DNA from: Vigna angularis
Lineage: Eukaryota > Streptophyta > Magnoliopsida > Fabales > Fabaceae
Assembly (NCBI RefSeq): GCF_016808095.1
Contig: NC_068977.1
Coordinates: forward strand, 23,833,364 to 23,897,363
Length of the DNA stretch: 64,000 nt
Reading direction: 5' to 3'
A program made the position numbers and the translations under genes. How positions within the stretch are numbered: position 1 is the first letter of the stretch; each line of letters begins with the position of its first letter. Below are positions 22,158 through 33,900 of the stretch, one piece after another. Below the pieces are notes generated by a model. It searched no databases, had not been told where the DNA came from, and saw only the letters and a program-made list of their open reading frames with translations.

Positions 22158-22908
22158 CTTTACCTTGGTCAAAGACTTTTGTAAGGATTAACCTTGTGTG
22201 GTAGCTTGGATTGAGCCAACCGTATTACTACTACAAGTGCAGGAACCATCGTAATTTGACATTTATATTATATATCCGGATGGTCAAGTCTAAGTATGTG
22301 GCAGGTTTAAGATGAATATTTATTTTGTTTGTGTAAAATAATGTATGATGGAATTTTATTTGATTAAGATGAATTGTTTTACCATTAGCTTACCCTTGCT
22401 TTTTGTTGTCTAACTATGTGTTGTTTTCTCTTTTGCGATGATCTCCTATATGGTGTGATCTTAGGGAAAGTTATTTTGAGTTGCTCAAGCGAGAGGTGAG
22501 AGTAAAACATATTGCAAGTCAAATGGTTCTACAAGTGTAGATCTTGTCTTTGTGGAAGCTTTAGTTTTATATAATTGTTCTATCATCATCTTTGTAACGT
22601 TTTAGTTTTGTAGTATTATACTATTAAAATGGGATGTTACACAGAAGAATGTAAGTATCATAATAATCTCACTTAAAAAATCTAAATAATCATCAAAATT
22701 AAAATAATTAGGCTTAATTGCTTACTTGGTCCCTATGTTAAGTGGTTTTTTTCAGTTTAGTACCCCGTTTTAAAAGTGCATACATTGGATTCCAAAATTA
22801 TAAAAAATGTATGAATCATGTCCCTTTCGTTAAATTGGTAGAAACGATGTGCTGACTGATAACCCAAAACTTGTTAGTCGTTGCTAGGACTCGGGTTCAA
22901 TCCCCAAA

Positions 22909-22926
22909 TCCCCGACAACGGCGCCA
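22909..22926 (-). promoter_or_regulatory. primer-binding site (Asp-tRNA type) of Tat-type element
   Basis: The minus strand reads TGGCGCCGTTGTCGGGGA just after the LTR. This sequence is typical of Athila/Tat Ty3 elements and fixes the orientation of both LTR copies. Confidence 0.88.
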
Positions 22927-23967
22927 AAAACTTGTTAGTCCAAAACCTTGTTGGGCTCGATTTCGGCAAGTGCACCGAATCGTTTCAAGTAATAAACCGG
23001 TAAGACCGGGTATCGTTTTCCCAAGAGACTCGTAATACTAGAGAATTGTGCGATTAACAACTCATATAGACTCAATAACATAACATCAATTTACAGAACA
23101 AGTGCAGAAATATAAATTCATACATAATTACAAGGTTGGACTTTGGTATTGAAGACACTTGGAAATGGAAAAGACTAGAAATGGTATGAAATGACATTGT
23201 TAAGGTTAGTTTTCACCAATGCACTCTTGTGTATGACCAATTTTATCTCCTCTCTATCAATTTACTAAAGTCAATCCACTAAAACACTCTAGCCCTAATC
23301 CCTTAGGTGAAAGAGCCTAGGTTTTCCTTATCAAACTCCAATCCCTTGGACAATCTAACAAGCAAACCCGCATTAAAGAGCTAGGATCTAAGACAACATG
23401 TGAATCATCTTCCATCCCTAGAATCAATGAACCACAAGGACTCCTATTTCAGTTCTAGGTTTCATCTTACGTCCCCATAATCCATAAAACCCCAAAATCA
23501 AGTCATGAACGTCCCCATTACATGCAAGCTTTAAGATTGGAAACAAGAATACTAGCAATTGATAGAAAAGGCATATATATATAATCAAATCATTCAACAA
23601 TTACATAAGATTCAAAGGCTACAACTAATCCCAACAAAGATGGGTTTGGTTCTCCATTTCTATGGAGAACCCTAAAGCTTACAAACATGGAAGATGGAAG
23701 AAGAAGAAGATCCAAAGGAAGAGGAGGAGATGTTCCCACAAGCTCCTCACGCCCTCCATGAGCTCCAGCCGTGAAATCGCACCTCCAAAGAACCAAAGAC
23801 CGTTTCCCCTTCGCGTTTCTGGGTTAAATAGACTGGTCTGCCACATCAGAAAAAGTCGCGCCCGGCGTCCTTCTGTCTCGCGCCCGGGCGCGAGACTCAC
23901 TGGAAAGTCACGCCTGGGCGCCCCATTTTCGCGCCCGGGCGCGAGACTCTCTGGAAAAATTGAAAGT

Positions 23968-24360
23968 GGACGAGCGTCCACTGAAAATGGACGAACGTCC
24001 CTTCTCGTTGCCGAGCGTCACAGAGCGCCTCTCTGGACGAGCGCCTCTTCTCTCGCTGGACGAGCGTCCTCTGCTCTCTTAGCTGGACGAACGTCCACTG
24101 CGCATCTCTCAGGACGAGCGTCCTCTTCTGCCTGGCTGGACGAGAGTCCACTTCTGCCTAGCTGGACGAGCGTCCACTGCGTGTCTCGCTGGACGTCTTC
24201 GCTGGACGAGCATCCTCTTAACTCTCTAGACGAACGTCCTCCATGAGCTCTTGGACGAGCGTCCTCTTTTCTCTTTTTCTGGACAAACGTTCCCTCTAAA
24301 CGTCCTGGACGAGCGTCCTCTTTCTGGCGACGAGCGTTTCTGGCGTGCGACGAGCGTTCT
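23968..24360. repeat. GGACGAGCGTCC palindrome array in LTR copy 2
   Basis: Same organisation as in copy 1, with several units lost or changed (GGACGAGAGTCC, GGACGAGCATCC, GGACAAACGTTCC). A GCGCCCGGGCGC cluster precedes it at 23858-23946. Confidence 0.95.
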
Positions 24361-25603
24361 TGCGCTGCGCATTTCTGCATGTGCTTGCTTCTTGGTCTCG
24401 TTTTATACATTGTTGGAGAGTCTTCCAAGCTCATTTTTAGCTACAAAATAAGGGATTATTGATGAAAGTTCATCAAAGTAGCCAAAAACACAATTATTTA
24501 GAAAACAAGACAAAACAAGAGGATTAAGCAAGTTATAAGTTAGGAAGGAATTGATTTTGCTACTAAAATGATGCTTAAAATATGATAAAATTTAGCATTA
24601 TCACTGACGTGGCTATAAAATTAGTATTGTTTCTTCTCTCTCCTTTGCTTTTTCTACCATATCCCAGCTTTTCCTCTCTCTTCTATATCTTTTTTATATC
24701 ACACACTCTCATTTACTTCTATAGTATTAAATAATTCAGTTTGTTTTGGTAACCAGTCTAAGTTGCTCTTCTTCTTTTTCATGCCGTTAAAATATTTTAA
24801 TTATATTTTCATTTATTTGTTGTATTTTCCTTTTTTTTTTTACATAAAACTTTTATTTTTGTGTTCTACAATCGACATCAAGTACCTTCGTTATATTACT
24901 TAACATTAAAAAAATCTAAAAACGATAATGAGATTACTGATTCTCTTTTTCACTTTAAAATATGTTATTTAAAATTTAAATTATTTTTTACATCATGGAG
25001 GTGATTTAAAATTTAAATTATTTTTTACATCATGCAAGTCATAAATGCTAACCAAGACAAAAAAAATTTAATAATAACGTAATCAACTGAAAACACAAAA
25101 ACTATTTCATAATTAATTAAAATTTAAAACATTTAATAAAATATATTAAATACTAAATTAATATATTTAATGTATTGTTTAGTTTTTAATACAGTGATAT
25201 CGAGTAAATGACATATTATAGAAAAGAGTTAATGGTGGTGATTACATGCTATTAGATTATTAAAAAAAAAACGAACTTTCTTATATTATTCACTTGTTTA
25301 AATAAATTTCTTAATCTAATTTCGTGATATTACATGTCAGATAAATTTAAATATTTTACACAAAAATTTGACATTAATATTAAAATTGCTATTTATTTTT
25401 ATAAATTTTACAATTAACTTAAATGTTAATGTTTAAAATATTTTCCTTTGTAGGATAAAATGTTTTAAAAAAAGTTGTTTAAAGATGTAAGTTGCAGCAG
25501 CAAAGCAAATTAACCTTAGATACTCTAATGGAAGACTTTATCATAGAACATCGTTTAGTTTTTTTTTTAAATTAACATTTACAAGCCACTATATTAAAAA
25601 TGA

Positions 25604-25781
25604 CTTAACAAATATTAAATAAAAAATAAATTAAAAAATTTTAATTACTTTTCTTTATCCTTTGTCACTTTCATGATGGAATGATAAAAATACTTAGCAA
25701 ATATTAAATAAAAAATAAATTAAAAAATTTTAATTACTTTTCTTTATCCTTTGTCACTTTCATAATGGAATGATAAAAATA
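25604..25781. repeat. two tandem copies of an 89-bp AT-rich unit
   Basis: The phrase CAAATATTAAATAAAAAATA starts at 25609 and again at 25698. The copies are nearly identical through GGAATGATAAAAATACT. Confidence 0.9.
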
Positions 25782-26723
25782 CTAATGTAATAAGTACGGT
25801 AGATAAAATATGTGAATATTTAGTATTTATAAATAATAAATAATACATATTTTAATATTTATTTATAAAGAAGTTTGATGTAAATATTATATTATTTTTT
25901 TTACATCCGTTAATGAAAATATTAAATTTAAATTTTATTACATTATATTTAATTATAATTATAATTAAAACTAATGCATTTTCAATTTAAATTATATTAA
26001 ATTTTATATTTTTTGGAAACTTTTTAAAATTGTATTTTAAAAATCTATACTAAAATTTAAATATCCATAAATATTCGTATGTTTTTTAAAATTTTATAGA
26101 TAATTTTAATTTGGTATCCAACTATTAACATAATAAATAACAAATTGAATTTTTTTCAAATCAAATAGTCGTAAGTATTATCATACTTGACTCGAAACTA
26201 AAATAAAATATACTAAGGATGTAACATTAATCAGGACGAAATGTTTTTAAGAAAAAATAAGATTGACTTTATAAAATTAAAGTTAGTTTGTATAGAAGAG
26301 AGAGAAAAAGTTGGGATATGTCAGGAAATGCATATGAGAGAGAAGAAACAGTACTGATTTCATAGCCACGTCAATACATAGTTAATTCCGTTTCTGCCAA
26401 TTTAAGGGAAGTGACGGGATTCATACATTTTTACAAATTTGGGACCCAATGTATATACTTTTAAAATCGGGTACTAACCTGAAAAAATTCACTTAACATA
26501 AAGACCAAGTAAGCAATTAAGCCAAATAATTACTTATAATAAATAAATACTTATAAAAATAAATAAAAATATTTAAAAACAAGATTACAAAAATTATTTA
26601 TTTTTATAATTATTCTTTTGAATTTTTAATTAATTAATATTATTTTTACTTTAATAGTCATTATAACAAAAAATTTATATTTTATTATTATAAAATAAAT
26701 ATAAACAGATATTAAGTGTAATA

Positions 26724-29224
26724 TGTAGGAAAATAAGGGTTTTAAAAATAAAGTAGTTTTGAGATTTTGAGTTTTTGTTTGGAAATTAGTGTTCTTGAGT
26801 GTATATTTTTGTTAGAACATAATTGTTATGTTATTTCTTTATTTTTATATTTTTACCTTGGAGAAGAAGGGTATTTTACCTTTATTTAATTGATGTAGAA
26901 ATTAATTAAGGGGTGATTTGGTGTTTAGAAATCCTAGAAATTCTAAATCAAATAGAGAAAACAGAGGAAGATAGGAGATTGGCGTTTTGGGAGAAGAAGA
27001 GAGAGAGACGAGAAAGTCTTAGTGTAAAGGAAGATTGATGATGTTTTAGGATTTTAGATAAAGTCATATGATTGGCCAAAGTATGTGGAAGCTTACATTT
27101 GTTTGTTGATTGTTGTATGTTATATGTGTTCTTAATTATCCTCATTGGTAATCCTTGTTTTGATACATGTGTATATGATTATAATTATATGTGGTTATTG
27201 TTGGGTAAGAGTTTGTGTATGAATGAGCATGAGATTTATGTAATATTTGTGATGAGTTTTTCCTATGAATGTATTATGTATGTTTTGTTGGGTTATCCGA
27301 ACAAAGGGTTTGATACTAAGGGAGAACAAAATGGTGATGCTTGGGGGTTTTCATGCAAATATATGTTGTAAGGATTAGGTTATTGGATTCCCTTCCTATG
27401 TGGAGAATAGGATAAATAATGTGGACCATTTTCTCTCACTTTGTTTTAGTGGAGACGAGTCAGATTAGTAAGGCACATTAGAATCATTTGAAGAGAGGGA
27501 AAAGCCAAGTGAGAAAGGAAGAGAAGAAGTCATTCCCGCATATAATAAAACCTGCACTGGTGTTAATGAAGTTGTTCACCGTTGGATAGAATGATTTTTG
27601 GACAGTGGGTTCCAGACGTATGGTTCTTTATTTTGACCGTTGGGATCATCAATCAAAGATCTAGTTTGGGAGAAAACAACCTCGCATCAAAAGCTCTATT
27701 TTGGAGAATTTCATAAAATCTGCCCTGGTGTTTTCATCGTTGTGAAGTTGTTTATTGTTGGATTGAGTTGACTTTTGGACAATGGGTTCCAAACGTATAG
27801 TTTTTCATTCTAACCGTTCGGATTATTAATCAGATATCTAGTTTGGAAGAAAATAGCCTCACATCAGTAGCTCTATTTTGGAAATTTTTCATTTTCTTGG
27901 TTCTCATTTGTAAGCATTAAGCTTAGTTATTGTGGCTGGTTGAAAATCCTATTTGGTGTTTTTATCGGAGACTCTTTTGTACCCTATTACTAGGGGTATA
28001 ACATGTTAATGATTGGATCTAGATGATTCAAGTGATGTACATGTGTTTGAGTATGTTTACATGTGCATGTGATGCTTGAATGCATGTATGATGTGTTAAC
28101 TACATTTCCACGTGATCTAGGGTTGATGTATGTATGTTTGAATGCTTGAATAATGTCTAGGATGTGTTTCGATTCAGAAATAATTGATTATCATTAGTTA
28201 TAATTGATTATCTAAGCATTGGTTTTAAGTATGGTTTTAGGAATAATCGATTATCCCTTCCTTCGTGATGTTTCTAGGGAAATTTCACTGAGACAATCAA
28301 TTATCTTAAGTGAAAATCGATTATCATAATGTTTTTTGGTAAAAAATGACAAATTTGATGAAGAATGGATGTGAACCAAGCCTAAGGAGCTGTGGAACAT
28401 GATGACAATCAGAGATTGAGGTTAGTGGTTATGTTTAGGGTCAGTTTGACTTGTGGTTGAGAGTGAAGCATGAGTGAGTGTTGGGATGTACCTGAGTATC
28501 TGATTGATGAGCATGAGAGTTGATGATAAATCTACTTGTTGTACCTCGTAAATCTTGGTTCTATATGCGGATATGTGTTTCCTTTTGCCTTGTGTGCATT
28601 GGAAGGAGATGATCTATAGGAGAGATTACATATGTCCTGTAGCGGAGGCTACAGGTGGACTCTAGGAGCGACTACAATCAGTGAGGTAGGGTATAAGAGG
28701 GAGATGGATTTTTTTCACTATGATATTATGGTATGGTGATGCTCATTGTGTTGTTCATGATTGTGATAGTCATGATGGTGTATCTATGATGATGATCATG
28801 GTACTTGAGATGCTCCATGTTATATTATGTTGATAGTGGTGTTACTATAATAGTTATAGTAAGTAGTTAGCATGAGTGCTAATGAGTAGATAGACCAAGG
28901 GTCTATGTGTGAGATGTTAGTGATGACATCAAGGGTTAGAGATGTTATTGTGTGTTTGATTATGGTTAGTATAATTAGAAGATATGTATCTTCTTATGTG
29001 TTTGATTATTGTTGATATAATTAGTATGTGTGTATCTTGTTGTTATGATTGTTTTATCAATAGCTTATCCCATACATGTTTGTGTTTGTGAATGAAATTA
29101 TCGGCGATGATCGTATAATGTGTTCTACGTGAAAAAATAATATTACCAATATTCTAGAGATATGATTGACTCGAGAGAGGATGAGAATAACCTTAGGATT
29201 CATTTAAAGCTATTTTGTGTTACA
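26724..29224. mobile_element. old LTR-like sequence
   Basis: A non-coding stretch of LTR-like character (G/T-rich plus strand, ATCGATTAT-type words at 28190-28330, TGTAGG start and GTGTTACA end candidates). No partner LTR or target duplication was found, so limits and class are uncertain. Confidence 0.3.
27541..27890 (+). repeat. two tandem copies of a unit of about 178 bp
   Basis: 27541-27717 and 27718-27890 share phrases such as GTTGGAT, TTTTTGGACA/TTTTGGACAA, GGGTTCCA and GCTCTATTTTGGA in the same order, with about 75-80% identity by eye. Confidence 0.75.
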
Positions 29225-30760
29225 AGTTAAGATTTTATTTATTATTTTATTATTTAAAATAATGTAATTGGATAAGGTTTTGTTTAAGTACATTCGCATT
29301 TCTGTGCTAGGATAAATTTTGAATTTTATCGATTTTTAATAACCTGTATGAGAAATCGATATGTTGCATTAAGCACGTAAATTTCCATTTACACAATAAT
29401 TATGGAAAATCTACAAAATACTGAAGTAATTTGGTGAAATATGCTTCATGGTAATTCTCTAATTTTACTTGTTCACTTCGTGTGATTGTATATTTTCATC
29501 CCTAAATCGGTAACGATGACATTACTTTATTTTCTTAAATTAAATATTAGACTAAAAATAATTATAATTTCGTTTATATTCGTATTCATATTCATAGTGC
29601 TGTACTTGAACTAGAAAATCAAATCATTATAATAAATATAAAAGATTTAAACACTCAAATTTTTAATAGATATAATTAAAATTAAAAATAATTGAATTTA
29701 TGATAGATTTAAACTTTAAATACAACATCTTTATTTTTGAAATATTAAATAATGATAATATAAAATAAAGATCACGTCAATTCAAACCATGACAAAATCG
29801 ACTGATTAAAAATTAAACAATTTTTGCAGAGATAAATTGGTTAAAATAATTAAAATTCCATCATTACTTGATGGTAGATTGAATTGAGGAATATAAAAGT
29901 TATAGCCACTCAAATATACAATATATATTTGATTAAGAGTAATTTAAAATTTATTTTTTTTTATTTTACTATTACGTACATATAAAAAAAGATAAAGATA
30001 TTTTATAACTTTTTGATGTGATATTTGAATAATTTTTTCTTTTAATAAAATAATACCTTATTTATTTATTATAAAATAAATAAATGAGTAACTTTATTTT
30101 TATTTTAAAATAATTAAAATTTATTTGAAATAATGTTATTTTTACAAAATTATATATATATATATATTAAATTATATTATTTTTCTATTTTTTAATTAAC
30201 TACTCATTAAAATTATAAAATCATGTCTTTATTTTAATATAATCAAAATGTAAATATACATATGCTATTTTATCAGATCTAATCTAATAAAATTTTTGTT
30301 TTCTGAATTTCCGTTAGGTCATTTATATACAATTTTAAAAGGATCTTTTAAATATATTCTAGGTTCGTTTACAAATAATATATATCCAAGCATTTGTAAA
30401 AATACAGAACATACAGTATCTTAAGTTTGGTTATTGAATCAAATTTTCTAAGTAAATGCCAAATTAATTTAATAAAATTTTGATTTTCCGAATTTTAAAT
30501 TAGCTCCCTTTTAATAATAAAATGTTATATTTAATTAATAAAATAAAAGATAAAAAAAGGCAAATAAAATAATACTATTTAAGATTGTTAAATGATGGTG
30601 TAATACAATATTTTAATAATAAAATATTATATTTAATTAATAACAAGATATAAATAACTGTAAAATAAAATATTAATATTTAAGATTGTTAAATGAGAGT
30701 ATAAAATAAGTAACAAGGTTCTTTTTCATTTTCTAATAATCCTAATAATTTCACTGTTTT
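29225..30760. other. AT-rich intergenic region
   Basis: No gene, RNA or clear repeat is seen. The sequence is strongly AT-rich up to the leader of the next gene. Confidence 0.6.
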
Positions 30761-30963
30761 TTAAAATTCTCAACTCTTCTAAACCACTGTGCACAAGAAC
30801 GACGGCTTAACTTTCCTTTTCACTTCCCAGTTTCTTCTCTTCGAATTTTGGCGCCTTGCAAATCCTGAACGCGTTGCTTCTACTTGATACTCTCTGTTAT
30901 TGCCCTCTGATTCCACTCTTTCTGCAATATTCTTCGCATCGTCGTTCTTGAAAAATTGATAAC
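30761..30963 (+). promoter_or_regulatory. probable promoter/5' leader of the AIPP2-like gene
   Basis: Composition switches from AT-rich to a C/T-rich leader directly before the ATG. TTTGGCGC, which fits the E2F consensus TTTSSCGC, lies at about 30848. The transcription start is not determined. Confidence 0.45.
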
Positions 30964-33900
30964 ATGGTTAGTTTGTTTTTAAATTTATTTCTTTTCGTAC
31001 TTTTATTTTCCCCTTGGTTTTTCCCATCCTTTTGCTTGTGCGCTCATAGACTTTTTATTACTGTGTCGGCTTTGAAAAATTGCTTTTGTGGGTGTGTAGT
31101 TTTGAATTTCCATGCTACATGGTTTGATAGGTGTTTGGTGTGTGGTAGAATTCCTTCAAAATTTTTCTTTTATGGGAAAATAGTTAATGTTACCCCATTT
31201 TGTGGGGGCTTGGAGGACATATAATGAACGAAAGAACAGAGGAAGGGCGTGAAAGAGATGGAATTGACAATTGATTTATTAAAAATGTAGACAAGATTTG
31301 GCAGAAAAAGGGTGTGGAAATGGGATGGAAGAGGTCAATATATGATATAGCTTTGTTTTAACAATTTCTTGTGTCGTTCTTGTTTTTGTTTTTTTTTCTT
31401 TTCAAGACATTTTAAAAATTTGTTCACAACTGTGGAGATCAATTTGATATATTTGTAGAATTAGCACTGTGCTTTGTGATGTCATGTGTAGTTTGTTAAG
31501 TGGACACTGATAAATTGTATATTGTTATATGAGCCTAGTGTTTATAGGAAGCCGTTTTGTTGAGTAGCCATTATAGCGGCACTATAGAGCCATTACATCG
31601 AGGAAGTCCTTGATCCACCATTGCGATTGTGTTCACTATTGCAGCTGCTATGGTATCGTGGTTGTCGCATGCATCCTGCGTGTTATCTCTATTAAAAATG
31701 TTTATGCATTTTTATTTTTATTTGCATACAACATATATGTTATACATATATAGTTGATGTATATATTTTATATTTCAACCGCTAAGAGACTTCTTGTTAT
31801 ATAAATGTTATACATATATATTTTATACATATATATTTTCATGATCCACAATCGATAACATTGCTAAGATGCAAGGCTGGTGTAAATATTTGTCTCATCT
31901 TGGGCTGGGTGGGCATAGCCAAAGCACTTTTTTTGGACAGTATGAGATAAATATTGGTGGTTAAATATTGGGTTAACTATGTTTTTAGTTTCTAAACTTA
32001 AATGTGAAATTGGAATTCTTTCCTATATCAAACTTAGATACATTTTGATCCTCAAACTTTAAAAATGAATGGATATAATCCTTTTAACTTAACAATGTTA
32101 ATTTTTTTACATGTTAAATGATGTTCCATGTTGACATTTGAGTTGCTTATACCATTTGATACGTTCCGGTTCAAATGTCAATATGAAACATTGTTTAACA
32201 TGTAAAAAAGGTTAAAATTGGGTTAAAAGAACCATTCATGGGAGAGAGAAAAGTGACGAATTTCAATTTGTATCCAAGTTTAGGAACTAAATATATTTAA
32301 CCTTTGAATATTTGAATTTTTTTTAATAAAAAAATGACCGAGGAGGTTTGTGCCTTGGAGATTGTTGTTTTCCTTGCAAAATTGGCCCTTCATAACACTA
32401 TGAGGAAGAGGATTACTATGGTGGGTGTAGAGGAACATATCAAGAGTTTTAGTTTCGTAGCAACTGTTCTATAAACACTTGTCTAGAGCATTTTAAATTT
32501 GTTATGAAGCATTTTAAATTTGTTAGAATTTTCACAATTTCTGAATGCCGTATCAACCATGTCTAGAGTTTTACATTCATAGCAGATTAGTCAGGGAGGA
32601 GCATTTTGTTTGGAGAGTTGACGGGTGTATGATGCTAGTTAGAAGTTATATTTGGTTTGGCTTAGGATGTGTATATTTTTTTAATTGTGACATGTGCTGA
32701 ATTTTAGAACCACTTGTTTATGATGTATGAGAGGCTAGAAACATGTATATTGTTGGGTAATTAAAATTGATAAGCCTGGACAGTTTTTTCCGTCTCGATA
32801 GAAATAGTGAAGTGATTGTGCTACCACGTGTTTCATTTTATAAAATTTATGCAACACCAAATTTATCTAAAGTGATATATAAATAAACATGTTGGTAAAT
32901 TTTACAGTGTTATTGTTGGGACCCCAATTAAGGCGATTATGATAATTTTTTTCAACCTTTTTTCTTATTGAAACTGAATGTTTTCAAAACTGAGATTTGG
33001 TTGAAAGTCTAATATGTTTTGTTTGATTTAGTCTGGTTGAGTTGTTGGATTGGTCCAATGGTTCAATGGCTTGATCCTTATTGCAAGCAACTCCAGGTGA
33101 TGATGTAATTAGTGTGTTCTGTCTGGCTACTAAATCTGTGGTGATGTTAGGAATCTGGGTAAGAAACCTAACTCTCTACCTCACTCACACACTTTAGTAA
33201 AACTCACAACAAGAAATGGTAATGAAACGAACTGTATTCATATCAAAGAATCAAGAATACAACTGGGAAAAGAATCCAGGAGCTTAACCTCCTTCACCAG
33301 GTCTGAACCGGTCTACAATTCAAAGGTCAAAACTGTCTACTGAAAACAATAAAAGAGGTCCTTTTATAAAGACCCTTTTCTCGCCCCACTTAACTGTTTA
33401 GCAGTTAAGTACTCTTCCTCACTTTTCTCCTCTCATATACCTTCCATGTCCTAACAGGTGACCTAAGAATGTTTGTGTATTGTCTCTAATTTTCATAATT
33501 TCATACTTGAATGCTTTAGCAAATATCAATTTAACTGCTTTATGTTTGAATGTTTATTTGCAGAATGGGAGGTTTCCATATGGAAATAACTGGGACGATA
33601 TATCATTTAGAGATTGGGGTCAGAGCCAGTTTAACTACTATGGTCAAGTTCCTCATCATGGTAGGGATTTCCACCATGGTGGTGGTACATATGTACCTCG
33701 TAATGGTTGGGATTTGCACTCTGCTGGTGGTAAATATGTGCCTCATCATACTCCTGAACCAACTATTCCTGCTCTTGGACCATTACACCGGCCACAACCA
33801 AGGCTAAATTGTAAAATTTGTGATGTTAAGTTGTCTGGTTACAAAAGTATTGAAGAACATAATCTTGGAAAGAAACATCAAAGAATGTTGAAGCTACGCG

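Larger units (their letters stand above)
7282..22641 (+). mobile_element. old non-coding LTR retrotransposon with nested insertions in its 3' LTR
   Basis: Sequence at 7282 onward (TATGAAGACC, first base pair of the usual TG mutated) matches sequence at 14791 onward (TGTGAAGACC) for more than 1 kb, with many substitutions, so these are two old LTRs. The 3' LTR is preceded by a purine-rich tract (TTGGGGAGAA) and ends GGGATGTTACA at 22641. The flanks are CAAAA at 7277-7281 and CAGAA at 22642-22646, which may be a decayed 5-bp target duplication. No gag or pol is recognisable in the interior, so this is a LARD-like or badly decayed element. Orientation is plus from the position of the polypurine tract. 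Confidence 0.75.
14791..22641 (+). repeat. 3' LTR of the old element, interrupted twice
   Basis: Starts TGTGAAGACC and ends GGGATGTTACA. Removing the two insertions with their target duplications leaves about 2.34 kb of LTR. The segments are 14791-15546, 17218-18325 and 22163-22641. Confidence 0.75.
22857..24603 (-). mobile_element. Tat-type Ty3 LTR (copy 2) with primer site and a scrap of internal sequence
   Basis: Inserted in the left terminal repeat of the Mutator-like element, flanked by a perfect duplication CTGAC (22852-22856, 24604-24608). The LTR proper is 22933-24603 (TG..CA on plus, 1,671 bp), in the same orientation as copy 1. Beyond it lies about 75 bp of internal sequence containing the primer site, ending in a second TGATAA..-type tip at 22857. 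It is therefore neither a full element nor a simple solo LTR. Confidence 0.9.
22711..26523. mobile_element. non-autonomous Mutator-like element with long terminal inverted repeats
   Basis: Both ends read GGCTTAATTGCTTACTTGGT inward. The inverted similarity continues for at least about 240 bp at each end (left: 22711-22856 plus 24609-24700; right: about 26280-26523). A perfect 9-bp duplication AAATAATTA flanks it (22702-22710, 26524-26532), the Mutator hallmark. Without the LTR insertion it is about 2.06 kb. The interior is AT-rich and has no transposase. Confidence 0.93.

Noticed and set aside
26724..29224. A complete LTR with target duplication
   Set aside because: TG..CA-like ends were tried (TGTAGG..GTTACA), but the flanks TAATA and AGTTA do not match and no partner LTR exists in the window.
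33480..33563. Upstream extension of the long frame that contains exon 2 of the AIPP2-like gene
   Set aside because: It starts without ATG, lies in intron sequence after the solo LTR and ends at a good acceptor (TTTATTTGCAG). Joining to the ATG at 30964 is in frame.
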